From: RGIG8597 sp050872545
GTDB lineage: Bacteria > Spirochaetota > GWE2-31-10
Direction of reading: 5' to 3'
Assembly (NCBI GenBank): GCA_050872545.1
Contig: JBNMHA010000118.1
Coordinates: 1-7,157, forward strand
DNA: 7,157 bases
Every line of letters starts with the position of its first letter. Positions within the stretch are counted from its first letter, which is position 1. Below the pieces are notes generated by a model that worked only from the letters and a program-made list of their open reading frames with translations, had not been told where the DNA came from and did not search any database. Both the position numbers and the translations under genes were made by a program. This document shows positions 1 to 5,087 of this stretch, in pieces.

Positions 1-2
1 AT

Positions 3-926
3 GTTGAGCTGCAGGTCAATCCAGATAAACTGGCTATGCCGGAGTTCAAGGCCCTCTGGAACCGCATTAGTCCGAAATCTGTATATGTGGTCGATTTTGA
101 CACAGATGAACTTGTTGACAAGGCGATTGTTTCCATCAACCGAAATCTCCATGTGCCAAAGATCTACTTCAAGGTTGAAACTGGCGCAATGGATGAGATC
201 AAGTCAAAGGACTCGCTTCTTGACGGAAGTGCATTCTCGAAGTCAAAGTCATCTACTTATGACAGCAGCAAGCAAATCCGCATGGGCAGCAGCGTGAAGT
301 ATGATCTGATCGGCAAGCTGGTCGGAGAGACAGGCTTGACGCGAAAGGCAGTCGTTGCAATTCTGACCGGCATTGAGAAATCCGTTTTTGAGCAGTTCAA
401 GTTCAATCCGGAAGAGTTCATTATCAAAGCAGCCGCCTTGATCAATGACGAAAAAGCAACTGCAATCATTCAGCACATCACCTACAACGTGCTGGATGAA
501 CATTACGACACGGACATTTTTACCGAACCGACCATCAAGGGTAAGCTTGGAACGAACGCGATGAAAGCGCAGCGGCATCTATACGATCATATCGTGTATG
601 ATTCCACAAACGAGCGTGATTTTGCCACCGATTTGGACACCAACACAGATGTTGCGGTTTATGTGAAGTTGCCGGACAGCTTCTATATCGCAACACCAGT
701 CGGACATTATAATCCAGACTGGGCGATTGCCTTCTATGAAGGCACAGTCAAGCACATCTACTTTGTTGCTGAGACGAAAGGCTCCATGGAATCGATGCAG
801 CTCCGGCTCATTGAAGAATCAAAAATTCACTGCGCAAGAGAGCATTTCAAGGCGATCAGCAATGGGAATGTGGTCTATGATGTGGTGGATAGCTACCGGA
901 CATTGCTTGATAAGGTTATGAAGTAG
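3..926 (+). CDS. Type III restriction enzyme Res subunit, C-terminal part (5' end outside window)
   Basis: This is the end of a type III restriction-modification Res (helicase/endonuclease) protein, which cleaves DNA together with its Mod methyltransferase partner. The reading frame is open from the left edge (GTT at base 3), so the ATG at 36 is internal and the gene is cut by the window. About 307 residues remain, out of roughly 900-1000 expected, and the helicase motor lies upstream. The nuclease domain is visible. A YDSTNERDFATDLD segment (codons near 597-638) is followed by NPDWAI, with Pro-Asp at 714-719, and then VAETKGS, with Glu at 771-773 and Lys at 777-779. This is the PD-(D/E)XK arrangement of type III Res enzymes, so the catalytic residues are intact. 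The C-terminus YRTLLDKVMK ends naturally at TAG 924-926. Base composition looks richer in G+C (about 47-52% in lines counted by eye) than in the following gene, which suggests acquired DNA. Family assignment is confident. Whether the whole gene is functional cannot be seen. Confidence 0.88.
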   Translation, partial: VELQVNPDKLAMPEFKALWNRISPKSVYVVDFDTDELVDKAIVSINRNLHVPKIYFKVETGAMDEIKSKDSLLDGSAFSKSKSSTYDSSKQIRMGSSVKYDLIGKLVGETGLTRKAVVAILTGIEKSVFEQFKFNPEEFIIKAAALINDEKATAIIQHITYNVLDEHYDTDIFTEPTIKGKLGTNAMKAQRHLYDHIVYDSTNERDFATDLDTNTDVAVYVKLPDSFYIATPVGHYNPDWAIAFYEGTVKHIYFVAETKGSMESMQLRLIEESKIHCAREHFKAISNGNVVYDVVDSYRTLLDKVMK

Positions 927-931
927 TTTGC

Positions 932-972
932 AGTTATCAGTTAAAAGTTATCAGAAATTAAAACTGATAACT
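932..972. repeat. Triple AGTTATCAG repeat with 11-bp inverted repeat
   Basis: AGTTATCAG occurs at 932-940 and again at 946-954, and its complement CTGATAACT is at 964-972. The outer copies form a perfect 11-bp inverted repeat (AGTTATCAGTT 932-942, AACTGATAACT 962-972) with a 19-base loop. It lies just after the Res stop codon and before the next Shine-Dalgarno. No T-run follows, so it is a poor intrinsic terminator. It may be a small intergenic repeat or an mRNA-processing hairpin. Confidence 0.6.
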
Positions 973-997
973 ACACAAAGTTAGGAGAATTTATTAA

Positions 998-1351
998 ATG
1001 AAAATATTTAACAATACAACGGAAATAGTCCGTGATGATATGGCATCTACCATCGGCAAAGGCAGTAAAGTTTCTATTGCTGCGGCTTGCTTTTCTATGT
1101 ACGCTTATAAAGAATTAAAAAAGCAACTGGAATCAATAGATGAATGCCGTTTCATATTTACCTCACCTACTTTCGTAACAGAGAAAACCGAGAAGCAAAA
1201 ACGTGAATTTTACATACCGAGATTAAATCGTGAAAATAGCCTCTACGGAACAGAATTTGAGATTAAGCTACGCAATGAAATGAATCAAAAAGCCATTGCC
1301 TCAGGTGGCGACTATTGTGATTATTACATAACTGGGAATAAAGAGATATAA
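998..1351 (+). pseudogene. N-terminal remnant of SNF2/DEAD-type helicase with PLD-like N-terminus
   Basis: The 117-codon frame starts at ATG 998 with a Shine-Dalgarno AGGAG at 983-987. Residues 1-101 (MKIFNNTTEIVRDD... through NREN-SLYGTEFEIKLRNE to QKAIA) resemble, from memory, the first hundred residues of roughly 1000-residue SNF2-related helicases with a phospholipase-D-like N-terminal domain, often found next to restriction-modification genes. In that family the text continues with a segment like KECADWIRRK and then the helicase motor. Here it changes abruptly at about base 1300 to SGGDYCDYYITGNKEI and stops at 1349-1351. No Walker A, DEAH or helicase motif follows in any frame before argC. 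I therefore read it as a deletion remnant with a fused foreign tail. A short stand-alone protein remains possible because the frame, start and ribosome site are intact. It is the same strand as the Res gene, 71 bases downstream, probably one former operon. Confidence 0.6.
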
Positions 1352-1358
1352 TCGAAAA

Positions 1359-1384
1359 TTTGAATTAGTACAGGAAAATTCAAA
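1359..1384. repeat. AT-rich 8-bp inverted repeat after the helicase remnant
   Basis: TTTGAATT (1359-1366) and AATTCAAA (1377-1384) form a perfect 8-bp inverted repeat with a 10-base loop, immediately downstream of the remnant's stop codon. It has no T-run and is AT-only apart from one pair. At best it is a weak hairpin. Confidence 0.35.
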
Positions 1385-1386
1385 GT

Positions 1387-1425
1387 GAATAATAAGCGAC
1401 TGTCTTATAATTTTAGGACAACCGC
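1387..1425 (-). terminator. Probable argC terminator
   Basis: Read on the minus strand, the arms complementary to 1417-1425 and 1396-1404 (GCGGTTGTC and GACAGTCGC) form a continuous 9-bp RNA stem with two G-U pairs and a 12-base loop. A modest T-rich stretch (TTATTATT) follows. It lies about 30 bases past the argC stop. On the plus strand the same arms have two A/C mismatches, so the structure favours minus-strand transcripts and hence argC. The T-run is interrupted, so the strength is uncertain. Confidence 0.45.
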
Positions 1426-1453
1426 TGTTTTATTAACTAAAAAGCACAATCAA

Positions 1454-2398
1454 TTACACTGATAATCCAAACGTTTCTTCACAGCCAAGCATTATATTCA
1501 TACATTGAACAGCTGCACCTGATGCACCTTTGCCCAAATTGTCAAAACATGAAGAAATGCTGATTCGTTCATCATTGCCGCCGACATAAATTTCCATGAA
1601 ATCAAAACCTGCCAATTTATTAGCCGGTAAAAATCCGTCTTCCGTACCGTTTTCCGCAAACGGCATAACTCTGACCATAGCAGAACCTTTGTAATATTCA
1701 GCAAGAGCCGCATGAACATCTTTTGCAGCTGTTTTCTTTGCCAGAAGTCCTGTCTGCAACGGTATATTTACAATCATTCCGCAGTAATAATCGCATACGA
1801 ATGGCTGAAAATTAGGCTTTGCTTTAAGTCCGGGAATAATCTGCATTTCTTTCAGATGTTTGTGCATCTGTCCCATTGCATACAAACGCGGCGCATCGAA
1901 AGCCTTTTCACGATCGGCACTTTCGTACAGCGCAATCGCTTTTTTCCCAGCTCCCGAATAACCGGAAACGGCATTACACGCAAACGGATAATCACTCGGT
2001 GCAATTCCAAGTTTTATCAACGGATAAACAATTGACATAAAACCGCTGGCATAGCAACCCGGCACTGCAATTCGTTTGCCGTCGGCTATAGACTCTCGGT
2101 GCCACTTCGACAGCTCCGGAAAACCGTAAGCCCAATCAGGTAAAGTTCTGTGTGCGGTAGAAGCATCTATAATGCGGACATTCGGATTTTCCACAAGCGA
2201 CACTGCTTCAATTGCGGCAGAATCAGGCAAACATAGGAAAGTAATGTCCGATTCATTTATAAATTTCTTTCTGATTTCAATATCTTTTCTTTGTTCTGAA
2301 GGGATTTTCAGCAATTCTATATCGCTGCGGTTTTGGAAACGTTCAAAAATTCGCAGTCCGGTTGTTCCTTCGCTTCCGTCAATAAAAACTTTTGTCAT
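1454..2398 (-). CDS. argC: N-acetyl-gamma-glutamyl-phosphate reductase, type 2
   Basis: ArgC reduces N-acetyl-glutamyl phosphate to N-acetylglutamate semialdehyde with NADPH, the third step of arginine (ornithine) synthesis in the cytosol. The 314-residue protein begins MTKVFIDGSEGTTGLRI, a Rossmann glycine loop at residues 8-14. The catalytic cysteine is C115 in VPGCYASG (112-119). The MHKHLKEM segment (178-185) supplies the catalytic histidine region, and DNLGKGASGAAVQ (286-298) is a conserved C-terminal segment. The length and the short N-terminal half match the type 2 family (about 310 residues) rather than type 1 (about 345). The start is ATG 2398-2396, with a weak AAGAG seven bases upstream. 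No strong promoter is evident. A weak candidate is TTGTTT (complement of 2444-2449), 17 bases, AATATT (2421-2426). No other arg gene is adjacent, so it appears monocistronic. The gene is intact with all key motifs. Confidence 0.95.
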   Translation of the reverse strand: MTKVFIDGSEGTTGLRIFERFQNRSDIELLKIPSEQRKDIEIRKKFINESDITFLCLPDSAAIEAVSLVENPNVRIIDASTAHRTLPDWAYGFPELSKWHRESIADGKRIAVPGCYASGFMSIVYPLIKLGIAPSDYPFACNAVSGYSGAGKKAIALYESADREKAFDAPRLYAMGQMHKHLKEMQIIPGLKAKPNFQPFVCDYYCGMIVNIPLQTGLLAKKTAAKDVHAALAEYYKGSAMVRVMPFAENGTEDGFLPANKLAGFDFMEIYVGGNDERISISSCFDNLGKGASGAAVQCMNIMLGCEETFGLSV

Positions 2399-2429
2399 AT
2401 CAGCACTCTTATAATAAAAAAATATTGAG

Positions 2430-2569
2430 GTACACTACTCTTAAAACAAGGCAAAATCAACACATTTGATAAAAAAAGATGGTGATGTTCTAGAAATTAA
2501 AAATTCGGTGGTTGAGCAAGTCATAAACTTTAGTTTTTGACTATGTCGAAACCACCGTATGTAGTGTAC
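2430..2569. repeat. 9-bp inverted repeat bounding a 140-bp segment (MITE-like, unproven)
   Basis: GTACACTAC (2430-2438) and GTAGTGTAC (2561-2569) are perfect inverted copies 122 bases apart, enclosing non-coding sequence and the larger palindrome at 2506-2557. The arrangement recalls terminal inverted repeats of a miniature element. No clear target-site duplication flanks it (TTGAG on the left, TTGGT on the right), so the element status is only suggested. Confidence 0.35.
2506..2557. repeat. REP-like palindrome, copy 1, with extended inner hairpin
   Basis: Outer arms CGGTGGTT (2506-2513) and AACCACCG (2550-2557) are perfect complements. Inside, AGTCATAAACT (2519-2529) and AGTTTTTGACT (2532-2542) form a second stem with one mismatch. 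On the minus strand the unit reads GGTTTCGACA, then the inner hairpin, then TGCTCAACCACCG. This resembles widespread extragenic palindromes of the TTTCGACA-GCTCAA type. On the minus strand the 3' arm is followed by AATTTTTAATTT, so it could also end transcripts of the receptor operon. Confidence 0.6.
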
Positions 2570-2571
2570 TT

Positions 2572-2598
2572 GGTCATTTCGGCAGATGCTCAATGCCC
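2572..2598. repeat. REP-like palindrome, copy 2, opposite orientation
   Basis: GGTCATT (2572-2578) and AATGCCC (2592-2598) pair with one mismatch around the loop at 2579-2591. The plus strand reads TTTCGGCAGATGCTCAA. This shares the TTTCG-R-CA ... TGCTCAA core with the minus strand of the palindrome at 2506-2557. The two units therefore form a head-to-head pair, as REP elements often do. Confidence 0.45.
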
Positions 2599-2662
2599 TC
2601 TAAGACTTAAACTTATTAGACAGACAATGACAGTTTTTTTGTAACCGCTGCTTTTTACTGTT

Positions 2663-3001
2663 TTAAAAATTCATCATGCTGCCGATTTCTTTTCTCATGT
2701 CACACAAATATTTTTGGCTGCATTCTTTGCACGAGCTTACATCACGGTCTTTGCAGCAAAAACAAATCGGACATTCGCTTACATGAACAAAACGTTTTAA
2801 TGAAGTGCAGCCTTCGCACCTTAATTCACTTTGTTCTGCATCAACTCCCAGTTGTTCCGAAATTTTCCTGCTAAGCTGTGGGGCATCATCTAACTGACGG
2901 TAAAAAAGTCTGCACTCGGCACAACATTTTCCACAGATTCCTTCCAATTCCACATCATGCAAATTTGCAGAAACTCCGAGAATTTTCAAATCATCTTTCA
3001 A
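2663..3001 (-). CDS. Cysteine-rich small protein (DUF3795-like), TTG start, coupled to the receptor gene
   Basis: This 112-residue soluble protein has 13 cysteines: CGKCCAEC (23-30), CEGC (62-65), CPICFCC (77-83), CKEC (91-94) and C100. The pattern of an N-terminal CGxCCxxC, a central RCEGC and a final C-rich CPI/CKEC block resembles the DUF3795 family, whose function is unknown. Zinc or Fe-S binding is inferred from the cysteine spacing. The start is TTG at 3001-2999, overlapping the receptor's TGA as TTGA. There is no usable ATG, and the frame is closed upstream by TAA within the receptor gene. A GGAG seven bases before the TTG, inside the receptor's last codons, supports this start and suggests translational coupling. 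The context implies that it works with the redox-sensing receptor, for example as a cluster or metal partner or as a regulator, but nothing in the sequence proves this. There are no membrane segments or signal peptide. Confidence 0.75.
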   Translation of the reverse strand: MKDDLKILGVSANLHDVELEGICGKCCAECRLFYRQLDDAPQLSRKISEQLGVDAEQSELRCEGCTSLKRFVHVSECPICFCCKDRDVSSCKECSQKYLCDMRKEIGSMMNF

Positions 3002-4800
3002 ACATTGTCTCCGGACAATTCGGAAAGTTTGTCGATATTAGTGGAAACAGTTTCCATAATTTCATAGAAATTACCGTAAACTTCGCTTACATTATTCAAA
3101 TCATCTATTACGATATTTCCCTTATCATTAATCTGGTTAATTCTTTCAATCAAGTCACTTACCATCGGAGTAACTTTCTCTACTTCAACAGCTGTCTGTT
3201 CGGAAAGTTTATCGACTTCATGCGCAACTATCGCAAATCCGGCACCGATTTCTCCGGCACGGGCAGCTTCTATTGAGGCATTTACAGACAACAAGTGAGT
3301 TTGATCTGAAATATCAGTAATGGCAGAAACAATCGGCGTAAAGTTTTCCGCAACTTTAAGCAAATCATCGTTAGAAATTTTAACATTACCCATTGCGTCT
3401 TTTGTTAATGAGAATGAGTTGTTTATTTCCGCAAAAATCGCTTTGATTTTATCTACATCATCTTTAATCTTTGAAAGAGTTGAATTTAATTTTGTCACCC
3501 AAACGCCTCTTTCATTAAGTTCCTTTCGCAAATGCTGTTCAATTGTAAACACGCAGTTATCTTTGGTATTAATTCCGAGAACAATAGCTTTTGCCATATC
3601 TTCACATGTGCCGTAACCGCAGTGACCGCAATTCAAAAAGTCTTTCTCGGTAACTTTTCCCATTTTCTTATAAGTGTCTTCAAGCTCTTCCTGAGAAACA
3701 ACAATTTCAGTATTTTTGTATGATTTTCTTGAATATCTTCTTTCAAACGGATTATTTTCCACTTCCTGAATCAGTTTGGCACGCTGTTTCATAAAACTAT
3801 TTACCGAACCAAATTTTTTCTGCTGCTCTTCAACTCTTCTGTTCAATACATCATCGGCTTCATCCTGCGACAAAGTATTCAGCGCAGCCGGTCCGAAACA
3901 GCAGCCTTTTTCGCAATTCAAAATGTCTACAATCAGCGGAACTGTTTTATTTGTGCGAATATTGTTTGATAATTCAGCAAGATATTCGGAATAAATAATC
4001 GGACCTTCTATTTTTCGCACTTTAGTTTGCGGCATATCCAAATCACGCATTACGGTTTCTTTCAATCCGCCCGGACGACAAAAAACAACTGCACGTTCTG
4101 CATCAAAACTATCGAAATCGCCGTCTGCAAATGTTCCTAAATCGAAACCTTTGGAAGCAATATAACGTTCTAAGCTTTTGAACGTAAGATTGTAGTTAAT
4201 ATAATTATTTGTATTCGGGTCTTTAAATTCGGCACTTTTTGCAATACAAGGTCCTAAGAAGGCGATTTCGCCGGTAAAACCTTTAAAATCACGCAGATAA
4301 CGAGCCATTGCCATTGCAGGACTGTCTACCGGCGCAAGGTACTTCAATAAGTCTTGACGATAAAGTTCCAAGTAGCGGACAACTGCCGGACAAGGTTGAG
4401 AAATCACGCATTTAGGTTTGTTTTCTCTGATGTATTCTTCATACTTTATTACAGTAAGTTCCGCACCAAAGCTTACATCATACACAAAGTCGGCTTTAAG
4501 CTGTTTTTTAAGAAATGTAATTATCTTTTTATAGTCATCGCCCCAAGAAGCTGCGACGGAAGGTGCTACAATAAATGCAACCTCTTTATGAGAAGTGGAA
4601 ACAAATTCTTCAAAATCATCAACAAAGTATCTGGCTTTGTGGTCGCAGGCTTCGATGCATTGCCCGCAAAAAATACATCCTTCCGAAACAACTGAAACAT
4701 GTTCATTACTTGATGCATCATTACACAATTTTACCGGACACACATCAATGCATTTGTGACAATTAACGCATTTTTCAGGATCTATTTTCACCAACTCCAT
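2998..4800 (-). CDS. Soluble [FeFe]-hydrogenase-like sensor fused to a chemotaxis signalling domain
   Basis: The 600-residue protein is read from ATG 4800-4798 (MELVKIDPEKC), which has an AGGGTGG Shine-Dalgarno just upstream. A GTG 23 codons earlier lies in a hairpin and gives an unlikely N-terminus. Domains in order: two 4Fe-4S ferredoxin motifs (C11, C14, C17, C21 and C42, C45, C48, C52); an iron-hydrogenase large-subunit domain at about 70-340 with H-cluster-type cysteines C137 (SQPCP), C185 (GPCIAK), C296 and C300 (NCEKGC); a PF04060-type 4Fe-4S domain (C391, C394, C399, C416, in CGHCGYGTC); and a coiled-coil methyl-accepting chemotaxis signalling domain (about 430-600) with the hairpin tip DQTHLLSVNASIEAARAGE (499-517). 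No transmembrane segment is present, so it should act in the cytoplasm, signalling to CheA/CheW. In catalytic hydrogenases the first loop reads TSCCP. Here the first cysteine of that pair, the proton-relay residue, is proline. This points to a sensor of H2 or redox state rather than an efficient enzyme. The next gene overlaps its stop codon. Confidence 0.9.
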   Translation of the reverse strand: MELVKIDPEKCVNCHKCIDVCPVKLCNDASSNEHVSVVSEGCIFCGQCIEACDHKARYFVDDFEEFVSTSHKEVAFIVAPSVAASWGDDYKKIITFLKKQLKADFVYDVSFGAELTVIKYEEYIRENKPKCVISQPCPAVVRYLELYRQDLLKYLAPVDSPAMAMARYLRDFKGFTGEIAFLGPCIAKSAEFKDPNTNNYINYNLTFKSLERYIASKGFDLGTFADGDFDSFDAERAVVFCRPGGLKETVMRDLDMPQTKVRKIEGPIIYSEYLAELSNNIRTNKTVPLIVDILNCEKGCCFGPAALNTLSQDEADDVLNRRVEEQQKKFGSVNSFMKQRAKLIQEVENNPFERRYSRKSYKNTEIVVSQEELEDTYKKMGKVTEKDFLNCGHCGYGTCEDMAKAIVLGINTKDNCVFTIEQHLRKELNERGVWVTKLNSTLSKIKDDVDKIKAIFAEINNSFSLTKDAMGNVKISNDDLLKVAENFTPIVSAITDISDQTHLLSVNASIEAARAGEIGAGFAIVAHEVDKLSEQTAVEVEKVTPMVSDLIERINQINDKGNIVIDDLNNVSEVYGNFYEIMETVSTNIDKLSELSGDNV

Positions 4801-4850
4801 ATTTTCCACCCTTGTTATCAATATCTTGTTTATATAAATTGTCTTACTCG

Positions 4851-4867
4851 GCTGCCCTAAAGGCAGC
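4851..4867 (-). promoter_or_regulatory. Leader hairpin upstream of the hydrogenase-like sensor
   Basis: GCTGCC (4851-4856) and GGCAGC (4862-4867) form a perfect 6-bp GC-rich stem with a 5-base loop, about 50 bases before the start codon. No T-run follows on the minus strand, so it is not an intrinsic terminator. It may stabilise the mRNA or be a binding site. A role is not demonstrated. Confidence 0.4.
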
Positions 4868-4878
4868 ACTATTAATAG

Positions 4879-4907
4879 AATAAATAGCTATCGTTAATCA
4901 TCGTCAA
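4879..4907 (-). promoter_or_regulatory. Candidate promoter for the sensor operon
   Basis: On the minus strand, TTGACG (complement of 4902-4907) is followed after 17 bases by TTTATT (complement of 4879-4884). The -35 matches 5 of 6 consensus bases and the -10 matches 4 of 6. Transcription would start near 4872 and include the hairpin at 4851-4867. An alternative perfect -10, TATAAT, lies at 4933-4938 but has no convincing -35. The assignment is tentative in such AT-rich DNA. Confidence 0.35.
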
Positions 4908-5016
4908 AAAAAGCTAATAATCAACTAAAAACATTATAAAAAAATTATTGCGGTATTTTTTCACAATTTTTGACCAAGTTCAGATTCCGCATAAAGTAAA
5001 CATTGCCGAATTAAAT

Positions 5017-5056
5017 AAAAAAACGCCGAAACTGTTGATACAAATTCCGACGCTTT
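5017..5056 (-). terminator. Strong intrinsic terminator of gyrB
   Basis: Read on the minus strand, the arms complementary to 5040-5056 and 5021-5035 form about 15 base pairs with two single-base bulges and three G-U pairs around a 4-base loop (ATCA). The GC-rich core is CGTCG/CGGCG. Seven uninterrupted T residues (5023-5017, overlapping the stem base) follow. It lies about 30 bases past the gyrB stop codon, so gyrB should end transcription here, separate from the sensor operon. Confidence 0.8.
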
Positions 5057-5087
5057 AAGCTTTCATTAAAAATATTTACTGTCCGAG

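Noticed and set aside
36..38. ATG at 36 as the real start of the Res gene
   Set aside because: The frame is open upstream to the window edge with sensible sequence (VELQVNPDKLA), and the visible part is only the C-terminal nuclease end of a much longer protein.
249..578. Minus-strand open frames under the Res gene and plus-strand frames under argC, the sensor and gyrB
   Set aside because: They lie wholly inside well-supported genes in other frames, have no ribosome sites and show no recognisable protein character.
2632..2660. Hairpin from ACAGT/ACTGT just after the Cys-rich gene as an operon terminator
   Set aside because: The stem is only five pairs with a long loop and no proper T-run on the minus strand. 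The palindrome at 2506-2557 is a better candidate.
4798..4869. A 23-residue N-terminal extension of the hydrogenase-like sensor from a GTG at 4869
   Set aside because: The extension begins inside a hairpin, has no Shine-Dalgarno and no family resemblance. The ATG at 4800 has a good ribosome site and gives the usual spacing to the first ferredoxin cysteine.
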